Below are positions 1 through 10,863 of a DNA stretch of 64,000 nt, piece after piece. Source of the stretch: Akebia trifoliata (taxonomy: Eukaryota > Streptophyta > Magnoliopsida > Ranunculales > Lardizabalaceae); NCBI GenBank assembly GCA_017979445.1, contig CM030714.1, forward strand, positions 4,340,001 through 4,404,000, read 5' to 3'. The translations under genes and the position numbers were made by a program. The notes under the pieces were generated by a model. It saw nothing but the letters and a program-made list of their open reading frames with translations. It was not told where the DNA came from and made no database searches. Within the stretch, counting starts at the first letter, position 1; the number at the start of each line of letters is the position of its first letter.

Positions 1-690
1 GATTTTTTAACCATAGTTTTAGATTTTTTAACCAGTATTTATTGGAAAACAATCCAAAAAGAATTGGTTCAGATTTTTTAACCATAGTTTTAGATTTTTT
101 AACCATAACCATAATTTCAGATTTTTTAATCATAGTTTCAGATTTTTTAACCATAACTATAGTTTCAGGTTTTGTAACCATAGTTTTAAATTTTTTAACC
201 AGTGTTTATTGGAAAACAATCCAAAAAGAATTGATTCAAATTTTTTAACCATAGTTTCAGATTTTTTTAACCATAACCATAGTTTCAGATTTTTTAACCA
301 TAACCATAGTTTTAGATTTTTTAATCATAGTTTCAGATTTTTTAACCATAGTTTTAGATTTTTTAACCAGTATTTATTGGAAAACAATCCAAAAAGAATT
401 GGTTCAAATTTTTTAACCATAGTTTCAGATTTTTTAACCATAACCATAGTTTTAGATTTTTTTAGTCATAATTTCAGATTTTTTAGCCATAGTTTTAAAT
501 TTTTTAACCAGTATTTATTGGAAAACAATCCAAAAAGAATTGGTTCAGATTTTTTAACCATAGTTTTAGATTTTTTCACCATAACCATAATTTCAGATTT
601 TTTAATCATAGTTTCAGATTTTTTAACCATAACCATAGTTTCAGGTTTTGTAACCATAGTTTTAGATTTTTTAACCAGTGTTTATTGGAA
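1..690. repeat. Hierarchical AT-rich satellite
   Basis: A short motif close to ATTTTTTAACCATAGTTTC is repeated throughout. It is organised in a higher-order unit marked by TTATTGGAAAACAATCC, which recurs near 40, 207, 375, 516 and 683, so spacing is about 167, 168, 141 and 167 bp. The third interval looks one or two sub-repeats short. The array is open at the left window edge. The long open frames across it are low-complexity by-products of the repeat, not genes. Confidence 0.85.
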
Positions 691-1303
691 AAACAAACAT
701 ATTGGGCTGCGTGCCATACATATAAAACGGCTTGACATATGTATGGGCTGCGTGCCATACATAGAAAACATATGTGTTTTCTTAATATATGGGTGAAAAT
801 CATCTATGATAATGTGCATGTATATAATGATGATTCTTCCTATATTCCAATATCATTATTTGTTGAGACCACCATGTTAAAGTTTACACTCCTCACATAT
901 ATAAATTAATCCTGAAATTTGAATATTATTGGGATTCTTCCTATATTCCAATATCTATTATTTGTTGAGATCATCATGTTAAAGTTTGAACTCCCCACAT
1001 ATATAAATTTACGATGAAAAATTAAAACAAAGATCCATTAAAAATAAAAATCTTCTAAGATTTGTAATTGTGAAATAATGAAACAATAACAAAAATCAAA
1101 ATTTCAACAAAATCCCAAAATTTCAAACAACCAACCGAACCTATTATGGAGAAATCGAATAAAAAGTAGAAATCGAACCCTTTTTAACATCTTTCATACT
1201 TTTTTTTTTGTTTTTCTTCTTGCATAAAGCTCGGTCATTAGATATATTGTTGTGGTATTGGCTCCATTTGATTTATACTTCCATTTCATTGTTATTCATA
1301 GAT
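691..1303. other. Intergenic DNA with two small duplications
   Basis: No gene is visible. GGGCTGCGTGCCATACATA occurs twice at about 705-765. A 77-bp segment beginning GATTCTTCCTATATTCC occurs at about 832-908 and again at 933-1009. The left end of the Harbinger element that follows should lie near here, but no match to its right terminus was found. Confidence 0.6.
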
Positions 1304-2319
1304 ATGGCTCACAAAAATAAATATAAAGAAAAGAGTGTTGATAGAGCAGACTTTTCTACAGACCAATCGAAAAGGAAACACTTTCTTGAGTTGTGCTTAA
1401 GTGAGGTGAACAAGGAAGGGTACAGAGGAGTATCTCTTACCAGTGCTTCATGGAAAAGATTAGAATCTAAATTCAATAAGGCATGGGGAGTGAATTTTAG
1501 TCATAAAGTGTTCAAAAATCAATATGATTACTTGAGGGCTGATTACAACATATGGCGAAAACTTGTTGGATTGTCCGGGCATGGGCTTAGTGCGGATATC
1601 AATACTATAAATTGGCCTCCACAGAAGTGGGATGATGTCTTAGAGGCAAGTCTCTAATCTTACGTACATATTTTTAACTTGATTAACTAGACTTAGTCTA
1701 ATTATTTTTATATTATTGTTTGAAATAGAGAATTCCCGAAGCTAAGAAGTTTAGGAACAAACCTCTTGTAGATGCTGAATTGATGATGGGTGTATTTGAA
1801 AGTACTCTTTCAAATGGCGATAAAGCATGGAGCCCCTTCTCATCGATCCCACGCCCTACTGTTGATAGCGATGTGAATGGTCCTGAACCTATGGAGTACA
1901 CAAATTTGGACGCTGAAGACACTTATGGTGACTCATTTTTAGGAGAAGGGGATACATACTTCCAAGGTGTAAGTGTGGAAGGCACCCCTAATACCCCACT
2001 TGAAGAGAATACATCACAAGGTCCGATGAAGAAGAAACGTAGGAATTCGAATAGTGGTGACACTATTGAAAAAAACTTGGAAAGGCTTATTAATGTCATC
2101 GAAGAACAGATTAATAAAGAAGAGGCTAACAAAGGACCTTGTTTTAAAGATGTGAATGAAGTTATGAAGGATTTGAAGAACTTAGGAGTGATAAGTATTC
2201 ATACTTATCATGTTGCTATATTGAAATTTGCACAACTACCGAAATTGGAATACGCATTTATGGACTTGGATAATGAAGTAGAGAGGGTTCAATTTTTGGA
2301 GTTTATTGTAAATAATTAG
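1304..2319 (+). CDS. PIF/Harbinger ORF1, Myb/SANT-like DNA-binding protein
   Basis: This is the accessory protein of a PIF/Harbinger DNA transposon; in this superfamily it binds DNA and works with the transposase. Exon 1 is 1304-1645 (114 codons) and exon 2 is 1729-2319, giving about 310 aa. Residues 15-110 are a Myb/SANT-like (Myb_DNA-bind_3 type) domain, with SWKRLESKFNKAWG, FKNQYDYLRADYNIW and the closing WDDVLE. The second exon opens IPEAKKFRNKPL, the usual continuation of that domain. The tail has a basic cluster (KKKRR), a possible nuclear signal. I placed a GC-AG intron at 1646-1728 (donor GAG|GCAAGT, acceptor AATAG), because it keeps frame and joins two family-typical blocks. The ATG at 1304 was chosen because it begins the basic stretch before the domain. 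It is 5' of the transposase on the same strand, as usual for PIF elements. Confidence 0.8.
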
Positions 2320-2626
2320 TTGAAGTCAAACATTTTTTAAATAAAAACCAATGATGTATTGGTTATTTTGATATTTTTGGATAGTTACTGTGGATGGTTA
2401 TTTTTAAATTTTGATATTTTTTTATAGTTAATATAGATGATTTTTTTGGAGTTATTATCATTGATGATATTATGAAATTTTTGATTGTTTAATTGGAATT
2501 ATTATCTTGTTACCTAATCGAATATGCATGTTTTAACTTACTAAATAGATTGCATGTTTGAAAAATCTTTTTTTACAGCTTCAATTAATACTAACTTTTT
2601 TTAATTTTTCATTGTGTTTAGTGATA

Positions 2627-3881
2627 ATGACGCCAAAACAATGGTTGTTGATGAGATTGGTAACATTACTTTTTATGCTTAAACTTAAAAATCGTATGAA
2701 TGTTCGACAAAGGTTGTGCACATCATCACTTTCTGGCAAGGCATATGTGCGAGAACTTTTGGAAGGATCTTCAACACAAATGTACGAGATATTTAGGATG
2801 GAGAAGAATGCTTTTGTACAATTATGTCAATATTTTCGAGATAAAAATTGGTTAAATGATAGTAGATATATAGACGTAGAAGAGAAAATGGCAATGTTTT
2901 TGATGACAATATGTCATAATTGTCGGAATCGATTAGTAAAATATCGATTCCAACATTCTGGAGAAACCGTAAGTAGGTATTTTCATGAAGTGTTGGATGC
3001 AATGATACAGTTTGCACGAGAGATAATAGTCCCCCCAGCATTTGACAAGCCAATGGGAGAAATTCGATCTCATGTACATTTGAGAGAAGGGCCATTTAAG
3101 GGTGCTGTCGGTGCATTAGATGGCACACTAATTGATGCGCACATTCCACTTGATCAACAAGTCCCATTTAGAGGAAGGGGACAGGGAAAATGTTTTCAAA
3201 ATGTAATGGCGGTGTGTGATTTTGATATGAAGTTCATATATGTGATGGCTGGATGGGAAGGAATTGCACATGACTCGAGGGTATTAAATGAAACACTGCG
3301 TAACCCGATTAACAATTTTCCAATACCTCCTCTAGGTATGTATTTTCAAATTATATTTTTGAAATTAATCTTATAATCAATAATATAAATTTTACATATG
3401 TTTTATATTTGTTGCAGATATGTATTATTTATGCGACGCTGCATACACACACACTAGAGGTTTTATGACTCCATATCGTAACACACGCTATTGGCTAAGA
3501 ACATATCGAGGAACGCGTGCAATGGGTAGAAAGGAGAAATTTAATCATGCACACGCTCGATTAAGGAATGTCATTGAGAGGACCTTTGGTGTATGGAAAA
3601 AAAGATTCCCAATTTTGAACAGAATGCCTTCATATGATTATCACACTCAACGGGACATTGTTATTGCATGCATGGCAATACACAATTTCTTACGTCGTGT
3701 TTCTCTCCATGATGAGTTGTTTCGACAATATGAAGTTGATGTCGACGAAGAGAGTAATTCTTTAGTAGAATCCGAATCATCACATGATCCACCATGTTAT
3801 AATGACATATTCTCATCGCAAGCACAAGCTGATATGATCACTTTACGTGATCAAATTGCAATTCAACTAGAAAATGAGTGA
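2627..3881 (+). CDS. PIF/Harbinger transposase (DDE_Tnp_4 nuclease)
   Basis: It catalyses excision and insertion of PIF/Harbinger elements, which duplicate a 3-bp TTA/TAA target. Exons 2627-3335 and 3418-3881 are joined by a GT-AG intron (CTAG|GTATG...TTGCAG), giving about 390 aa. An N-terminal region of about 90 aa resembles the helix-turn-helix segment of the family. The catalytic core follows: first Asp in GALDGT, second Asp in IAHDSRVLNE, and the acidic third position in NVIERTFGVWKKRFPIL near 3570-3625. The end of the domain is DIVIACMAIHNFL. No stop or frameshift was seen, so the protein may still be active. The frame is open back to 2558 without an ATG, after a pyrimidine-rich CAG that could be an acceptor, so a short upstream exon is possible; the ATG at 2627 is the most conservative start. 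Confidence 0.85.
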
Positions 3882-4142
3882 TTGTTTATTGTTTGAGTAT
3901 TACTTTGTTAGAATGTAATTTCTCAAGTATGAATTCAATTTAAAAACAATACTTTTGGATTATTTAATTTGAAATATGTTGATAGTTTCATTATGCGTAA
4001 CATGTTATGATTTTTGGTAAAAATAATTTATTAGAATTATAAAAGGGTAATGTTGTCAAAATGACCATTATGTTTTAAAATTCTATTTGTAACCAGAAGC
4101 TCTTAAAAGTTATAAACAAACAACTTTTCCAGAATAAGATTC

Positions 4143-4221
4143 CAGATTTCAGATTTCAGACTTCAGATTTCAGACTTCAGACTTCAGACTTCAGACTTCA
4201 GAAGTGTTACCAAACATACCC
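4143..4221. repeat. Harbinger right subterminal repeats and TIR
   Basis: About nine tandem CTTCAGA/TTTCAGA heptamers run from 4143 to 4202, followed by the terminal GAAGTGTTACCAAACATACC(C). Such subterminal arrays are candidate binding sites for the transposase or its Myb-like partner. This is inference; only the repeat is seen. Confidence 0.7.
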
Positions 4222-4724
4222 TTACCTTAGGGTTTCTTTGGAGAGAAAGCGAGAGAGAGAGATGAGGACGAAGCCGCGACCTTCGTCGGCGCCGTCGCAA
4301 ACAAAGAGGAAGGAAGAAGATCATCGTCGTTAGCAGACGAAGTCGAAAAAAAAACAGATCTGTTTTTGGGTGATTCGAATATCAGTTTGAATCGTCGTGA
4401 TGGGTTGGAATAGTTGGTAGATCGAAGAGTGAAACGAAGAAGATGACGCCGATCTGTTTTTCGATCGGAAGAAGGAGATCTGAGTCGAAGAGGAAGAGAG
4501 TGAAGAAGAAGACGAAGATGGATGGAAAAATCAGATCTGTTTTTTTCTTTTGTTTACGGGGAGGCGTTTGCAAATAACGAAAATTCGTTATTTTACAATC
4601 GATTGTACCACTACATCCGATCTGGACTGTAGATCTAGTGCGAATCGAACGGCTGATATCGGGGGTCGCGATGGGGGTCGTAGGAACGTCACCCTCTATA
4701 TATATATATATATATATAAATCAA
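4222..4724. other. Purine-rich stretch and (TA)n tract, no gene recognised
   Basis: Outside the Harbinger element lies a GA-rich stretch (4243-4550) with a 23-codon ORF from 4262 (MRTKPRPSSAP...). It has the look of a 5' leader but no gene follows. A (TA)n tract at 4696-4718 precedes a foldback element. Neither duplicated copy of the unknown gene has this sequence upstream. Confidence 0.4.
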
Positions 4725-5052
4725 GGGTCCCATTCACCAACAAACATTTTGGCAAAATATTTTTCAAAACATGGGTTAGAGGTCTTGGAATAAGCTGATT
4801 TTTGGTGAGGATGATCTCTACGGTGAGGAGATCATCCTCACCAAAAATCAACTCATTCCAAAACTTCTAGCCCCAGTTTACAAGTTAAAAAATCGTGGAC
4901 CGCCCATTTTTGATGGGGTTAGAAGTTTTGGAATGGGCTGATTTTTAGTGATGATGATCTCCTCACCGTAAAGATCATCCTCACAAAAAATCAGCCCATT
5001 CCAAAACCTCTAACCTATGTTTTGCCAAAATGTTTGTTGCTGAACATTTCCC
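4725..5052. mobile_element. Foldback element E1, with probable 9-bp TSD
   Basis: The element is bounded by GGGTCCCATTCACC and the inverted TGCTGAACATTTCCC. It has palindromic arms built from ATTTTTGGTGAGGATGATCTC and its complement. A central block contains a motif like TGGACCGCCCATTTTTGATG. Flanks are ATAAATCAA (4716-4724) and GTAAATCAA (5053-5061), an 8-of-9 match that looks like a target-site duplication. The paralogous spots upstream of gene copies 2 and 3 (about 20330 and 47690) have one uninterrupted TATAAATCAATCAA, the empty site. Confidence 0.75.
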
Positions 5053-5828
5053 GTAAATCAATCAATCTAAATCGAGTCAAATGAATTGTCTCGTTGACTC
5101 ATCCGAGACAACTCGGTCTTTTCTATGAACCAATTACTACGTGTGTTAAAGGCGACACCTCCTAACATCTCCATAGCCCAAGGAGATGCTCTTTGTTGCA
5201 AGCTTTTTCTGCGAAAGTGTGAAGCTGCAAATCCCTCTAAAGACCTTCGAAGAAACCCTAAAATCCCAATTGAAATTAGGGTTTTAGTTCAAAATATCTT
5301 CAACATCTTCACTCGTCCATGCCTCTCCTGCAATCTCCTCCAACCCGATCACTGCCTCCCCCTTTCTCCCAATCTCTTTTTTTTTTTTCCCAAGAAACCC
5401 CATAATTTTCTTCAGAAAACCCCCCATCAGAATACCCAAAAAATCGATTTCCATCTCATCTTGTTCTGCCCCAAAAGCACTTCCTTTGACTAAGCAAGAA
5501 ATCCTCTAATCTATCACTGAATCTGATGGAGACAAAGAGAAGAAGAGCCTTCCTGGCATTCGAATTTACGAGAACGACATGGCTCGATTGAATTTGATTG
5601 GAGATGTTTCTTTCGAGCAAGCTTTGACTGCTGCTGTTGCTGATGGAGGTGAACCTGCGGACGAACACATTGTGTCCGGCATTTCTACTATGGTGGTGGA
5701 GACGGTTTTCGCGGGCCCATTGGACAAGCACAGCACGGTCTCAACTAGATTGGTGAGTTAAATTTTACACCTTTTCGGTTACCCATTGAAGAAAATTAGT
5801 TTTTTTATTTTTTATTTTTTATTTTTTA

Positions 5829-6115
5829 TTAATGTGTTTGTGTTTCAAATGGTAATTTGCTCAAATTTCCATGTTGCTTGAGACATACCATTTCATAATT
5901 TTCTGGTGATCCATTGAAAAAAAAATAGTTATTTGATTTGTGTTTATGTTTCAAATGGTAATTTGCTTAAATTTTGATGTTGGGTGAGACGAACCATTTC
6001 ATAATTTTTTTGTTACACATTGAAGAAAAAATGGTTATTTGAATGTGTTTGCGTTTCAAATGGTAATTTGCTTAAATTTCGATGTTGGTTGAGACGAACA
6101 ATTTCATTAAAAAAA
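5829..6115. repeat. Intron-1 minisatellite, about 110-bp unit
   Basis: Two to three imperfect units of about 110 bp carry TTTCAAATGGTAATTTGCT, GAGACGAACCATTTCATAA and CATTGAAGAAAAAAT. The same array lies in intron 1 of the other two gene copies (about 21190-21470 and 48545-48825), so it predates the duplications. Confidence 0.7.
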
Positions 6116-6122
6116 ATTGGTG

Positions 6123-6590
6123 AATAAAAAAGCTTTATTTACTGGGGAGCTGACCTAAAACCCCAAAGAAGGAACAAAGCAAACCAACCGATAACAAAGA
6201 ACAAAAACTACCCATACAATTACAACTGCATTCCCAGCTCCCCAAGTGGTCTTCAAAAAATATCCCTCTTGCTTCAATGAACACCGAGCTCCAATGAAAC
6301 AAAAGACCTAGAACGTTGATGATAACCTCATGGACTTCTTTCTCCTTATTCTTGAACACCCTAGCATTTCTTTCACGCTACAAGCCCCAACAAATGGCAA
6401 AGGGTAGGATGGACCGTAACTTTCTTTTGAAGGGTTGGAAGGCCCCCCCTCCCCCCCTCCCTGTGACCAACACTAAAAAATGCTCTAAAGCATTCTTGGA
6501 ATTTGCTCCACAACTCCAAACAAACTGGAAAAAAAAATGAGATCAAACCAAGGAAGCAGTCGCGCAATGGAGAAGGATGTGGCTCACAGA
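6123..6590 (-). mobile_element. 5'-truncated LINE tail (zf-RVT region) in intron 1, copy 1
   Basis: Reading the minus strand, short open pieces resemble the C-terminal zinc-binding end of plant LINE reverse transcriptases: an LELWSKFQ-like stretch, a WRERNAKVFKNKE-type motif (complete in the copy near 49080) and a following hydrophobic stretch. The frame is broken. ATTTCATAA-like sequence occurs on both sides, a possible target duplication. All three gene copies hold this insertion at the same place. Confidence 0.6.
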
Positions 6591-8448
6591 TTTCATAATT
6601 TTTTGGTTACCCATTTAAGAAAAAGTAGTAATTGAATGTGTTTCAAATGATAATTTCTTGAAGTTGTGACGAACCCAACCAATCACCAAAAGCACCTAGG
6701 TGTTAATGTTGTGGTGACACTCTGCAGCCTTTGTTTCACTGTTTGTCGGCTTTCACTTTGTTACCCTCCTCAAGTTCCTTGGTAGCCCTTTCCTCGGGCT
6801 GCCTTCCACTAACACCCTTTGTGCCCACTATGTGACCTTTCCCCGACTTTCACTTTGGTGCCGCTCTTTCTGGGTTCTCAGCTTGCCCTTTCCCAGGTTG
6901 CTCCTGGTGAGTTTGAACCCAAGACTTGCAACTAATGCACCAAAGGAACATTGTTAATGGGGCGGGAAGTTAAGCACATATTTCTTGGGGGTCATAACAT
7001 GGGTGTTAGAGACTGTTGCAGGAAAGTGGAGATTTTTTCAATAGTTGTTTTTTTTATCAGTATTTTTTCAATAGTTGTTAACATCTACTTTGGATATCTT
7101 AGTCCTGAAAATCTCCTAAAGTTTGGTGTGTGTGCGTGCGTGTGTGGGGATATCGAAACCCATCAGTTTGTGAATTGCCCGTAAAAAACATATGTCCTAT
7201 GCCTCCATGTTTTTGGGTTATATTTATGTCCTGAGTCTATCCATCTCTTATTATATCAGCTGTCTGCTATTAGTTTTGCTGTTTGGTTTTAAGGCTTAAT
7301 TAAACCCGCACAGTTTTCCTGCACCTTAGGCTGTCACATCACAATGGTATTGGGTCGCCCACATTCGGGCTTCATAAAATTGCTAAAAACTATGGTGGAT
7401 GACATTTCATCATTTGCTAGTCCATCTAATTTTCAAAAGGAATCAAGATTTTTAATGATCCATTGACAGGCTTTTTATATGCCCAATCCGATCTTTGGTA
7501 GATGTCCCCCCCCTCAAGTCTCTAATATTTACTTATAATCATCATCATAGTTTTGCTTTATTCAAAATATTGGGTTAGGCAACATGATTACCTAAACTTA
7601 ATTGTTTTGACAGTTTATGCCAGCGAGAAAAGTTAAAGAGAGGGCCAGGAAGCTAAGAATACTCTCCCTAAAGATATGCTGTCCAGCATGTCATCTAGAA
7701 ATATACTTGCCCTGACATTTAGACAAGTAGTCTTGCAGCATATTTGGAGTTTTGAACTGGAATTATTTGCTCCTGGAGGTGAGCGAAACATGGAAGATCT
7801 TGAAAATCCAAGAGAGGTTACATACCCTTCCTTATCTATTATGCTTCTTTTTAATATTTCAATGTCTGCCACTCATTTTCATAATCTCATAATGTCCAAC
7901 CTGCAGGGATCACATGGTACTGATAGGTTCAGTTCTCTTATGCATTTCATATCAGCAGGTCCCGGCGTTCTCCACTCTGAGCTCATCAGATGAACGATTT
8001 CTTTCTGTGCTTGCAGAACCTATTTGCATGTCTTGTCTCGATAGCACTGAAATGGATTTCTGTGAGAACTCCTTAGGTAAAAGTTCAAACAATATTTTTC
8101 GTTGGTTTCAGAAGCCCGGAAGGGTTGCATCGAAGGACTTTTCTGTTGTCATATATAAATTATCTCAAGATGAGATAATTGAAAATGCTAAAGAAGTTTT
8201 TGGAAAATTTCAACACAAAGGAAAATTATATTCCAAGAGAAACAAAAAGTAAGCACCGGTGGTGGACTTCATCAACATATTCAAAATTGGAAAGAATCGG
8301 TGGTCCCGAGTTCATTACATGGACAAGCGAGTATGTACCCGCTTACAGGATTCAAGTTGATGCATATAAATTTGATAATTCTAAGTTTGAAGGGTGGAAG
8401 AAGTCTGCAGAGAATATGTGGGAAATTCTTTTGACTCACAAACAAATG

Positions 8449-9867
8449 GTATTTAATCTTTCCTTGCAGCCTTGGCCTTCTACCAGCATTGTATAATGGA
8501 TAACTCTAATTCATGTTAAATATTATTCAAGTTAATATTACTGGGCTTTTATACAAGTTATTGGCGGACAGAGACTCACAGTTGGCTTTCTAACAAGCAT
8601 TTTAACGGACCAAAACTAGATATTTTTTTTTTATAGAAAATTACTGAAGGACCCAGGCGGAGGGATTTCTTTCTAATTAGTCCCTGAGTTTTGGGCGGTT
8701 GCTTGATAAGCCATTTAGTAAAACTTTCTTTTCTTAATGGTCCTCAACCCCATGGCAGGTTATAATATTTTGAAATACCTAATCTACCTTTTTTCATCTT
8801 CTTCACATGCTTAGATTTTTCAACCGCGATTCCAATCATTTTCAACGATTTTTAATCGTGAATGACGAATGAAAATGATACACTTCTAATTTTGAACATT
8901 TAGATGTATTTTTTGATTTATTGCAACGATTTAAAACAAAAAATGAAGAACGAAATCGAGATTCAAAAAATATATACATACAATGGTTAGCTTGCCACTT
9001 TTTATTCATTATCGAGCTCAACATTTTTATTGTCAAGCTCCCAAATATTATTTATTATCGACCTCACCAAAATTTATTTATTGTTGAACTCACCAATTTT
9101 ATTTATTGTCGAGCTCACCACTTTTTATTGTTGAGTTCAACAATTTAAAAAAAAATGTCAAATTTGACAATAAAAATGTTGAACCCAAAAATAGAAAGTG
9201 TTGAGCTTAACGTTAGTAAAATCCACCTGTCTTCATTTTTCAAGTTTTTTTGACTAAAATACATGAAAAGATTGACTCATCTTGATGCTTGATTTTTCTT
9301 TCAAGTTCTTTTTGAAATTTTTATTTTTTTTCTTATTGGTGATGTATTTATGTTAAAAAAATAATTGAGAAGAGAGAGAGAGAGATAAGTAGAAAGTTTG
9401 GTAGAGTTTTAGGTCGAGGGGAGGGAATTTATATAGAGTATGAGGTAAAATGATTCAACTATAAAAACAAATGAAAATAACATTCTTTTTGTTTTATTAT
9501 TCTTTTAAAATTTTCAATTGTATGAGGGATGAAATGGAATTTACCTTAGGATTTTAGGAGATTGATTGTGATAATATAAGTATTTTTTTAATGGAGAGAT
9601 GATGAGGATTTGCAACAGAGTGGTAGAGGTAAGGTGTAAAGTAGGGTAGTGGGTGTATTGTAGTGGTAACAAATGGCATAGGTAGGTTAGGTTTGGGAAG
9701 TTGATTGTGGTAGTGGCATATGTCCACCTAAATGCACATGTGCTTAGGAGTTGGGTATGGACTTTTTGGCAAAGTTCATGGGTCTTGTGCGTGCTTCCTT
9801 AAACCAAATCCATCTTTCGTGTGTTTTCTTGATCTCTCAGATTTGATCCGAACAAAATAGGGTGTCT
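8449..9867. repeat. Duplicated intergenic block, copy A
   Basis: No gene. From 8590 the sequence matches 34905 onward in the second unit, including AGTTTTGGGCGGTTGCTTGA, a run of TTTATTGTCGAGCTCACC-like short repeats at 9005-9130, and the closing GGGTGTCTACA at about 9858-9868. That ending is typical of the 3' edge of a plant Gypsy LTR, so part of the block may be an old LTR remnant; its 5' edge was not found. Confidence 0.6.
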
Positions 9868-10120
9868 ACAATCTCTATGGTGAAGAGATCATCTCACAAT
9901 AATCAAACCAATCTGAAACTTTCAACCCCATTAAAAGTGATTTAAAGTGGTGGACTATCAATTTTTTATCGTTAATTTGTAAATCACTTTTGATGGGGTT
10001 ATAAGTTTTAGATTGGGCAAAGTTTTTGTGAGGATAATCTCGTTACCATATAGATCATCTACATAAAAAATCAAACTAATCCAAAATTTTAAGTCATATA
10101 GGACAAATTTTGTCTCCCAA
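9868..10120. mobile_element. Foldback element, degenerate copy A (E2)
   Basis: Inverted arms CTCTATGGTGAAGAGATCAT and GATAATCTCGTTACCATA flank a centre with AAAAGTGATTT and its complement. It belongs to the same general design as the other foldbacks but lacks clear GGG ends. A (TA)n tract follows at 10128-10139. The same insertion is at 36244-36500, so it is older than the segmental duplication. Confidence 0.6.
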
Positions 10121-10863
10121 GCTTTTTATATATATATATGATGGAGATCCAAAAGATCTCAAATATACATACAACCATAGTATATATAAAAAGAAATCAT
10201 TTCGACCATATTGAAGGAGGATCTGACCATGGTTCAGCTAATTTGATTAGTTTTTGGTCCCAACTCAACGTTAAAACATTATTTAAAAAAAAAAAACAAA
10301 AACTCTATGTGTGATCAAAAAGAGATTTTAAGATGTCTTATTCAATTACAATGTTAATTTATTAATCTCTAAGTTATCTTAAAAATTGAATTACATTAAA
10401 ATAAAAAAAATGAATTTTGTTAGTTGGGTTGCAATAGAATTGTAGAGAGAATCAAAATTCTATGTGATCAAAAAGACAAATGTTTAATGATCCCTATTGT
10501 CTAGGAGATCTGTGTTAATGTCAATGATCACGTGGATTTAACAACCAAATACAAGTCTTCATGAAAAACAATAAAAAAAAGAAGTTTTTTTAAAAATAAA
10601 ATAAAAATAAAAACAGCTTTAAGCAATCCATCATATATTACATTCACGTAGCGTAGATAATGTCACACCATGCAATATGGCATATTGACCACTTAATTAA
10701 TCTTTGGATTAGTAGATAAAACATTCACATATATATGAATATACATATACTACATCATTATACCAAATACAACATGAATTCTCAGTATGTAGTTCATTAT
10801 AACATTAACACAGACATAATTCTCGCTGAAGGCATTTGCTAAAATCCTTATCTCATTTTGTTA
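10121..10863. repeat. 3' flank of RLP1, conserved among RLP copies
   Basis: No gene. The block recurs at 36501-37239 and, more diverged, at 56630-57516, including CACGTAGCGTAGATAATGTC and GACCACTTAATTAAT. It is therefore part of the ancestral RLP unit. The last 80 bp before the stop codon would hold the RLP 3' UTR. Confidence 0.6.

Larger units (their letters stand above)
1304..4221 (+). mobile_element. PIF/Harbinger DNA transposon, left end unresolved
   Basis: The interval holds ORF1 and transposase in family order and orientation. The right terminus is read at 4221: reverse-complemented it begins GGGTATGTTTGGTAACACTT, a typical PIF/Harbinger end, and TTA follows at 4222-4224, the expected target duplication. 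Just inside are about nine tandem copies of a 7-bp CTTCAGA/TTTCAGA motif (4143-4202). No matching inverted terminus with TTA was found between 690 and 1304, so the left edge given is only the start of ORF1. The element may be left-truncated or its left TIR diverged. Confidence 0.75.
5319..8448 (+). pseudogene. Unknown chloroplast-type protein, copy 1 (exons 1-3, broken)
   Basis: Homologous to exons 1-3 of the intact gene at 48037-54481: exon 1 5319-5752, exon 2 7614-7816, exon 3 7959-8448. Splice sites are kept (ATTG|GTGAGT, GACAG|TTTATG, AGAG|GTTAC, CAG|GTCCC, AATG|GTATTT). Exon 1 is 434 nt against 426 in copy 3, hence out of frame, and has an in-frame TAA where copy 3 has CAA (CTCTAATCT against CTCCAATCT near 5505). 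Exon 2 is 203 nt against 204, from loss of one A in CTAAGAAATACT. Exon 3 is 490 nt against 489, from a gained A near 8190. Exons 4-8 are absent, and homology to copy 3 stops shortly after exon 3. A stable full protein is not expected. Confidence 0.85.

Noticed and set aside
209..796. 195-codon open frame across the satellite
   Set aside because: It is a translation of the short AT-rich repeat, Phe/Asn/His-rich and periodic, with no start context or homology.
4725..5052. Reading the foldback palindromes as transcription terminators or a CRISPR-like array
   Set aside because: They are dispersed long inverted repeats with TA flanks in a plant nuclear context; no regular repeat-spacer order and no cas genes.
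6316..6540. Plus-strand frames over the LINE tail and its paralogues (21671, 49027)
   Set aside because: They are antisense shadows of the LINE remnant, whose recognisable reading is on the minus strand.
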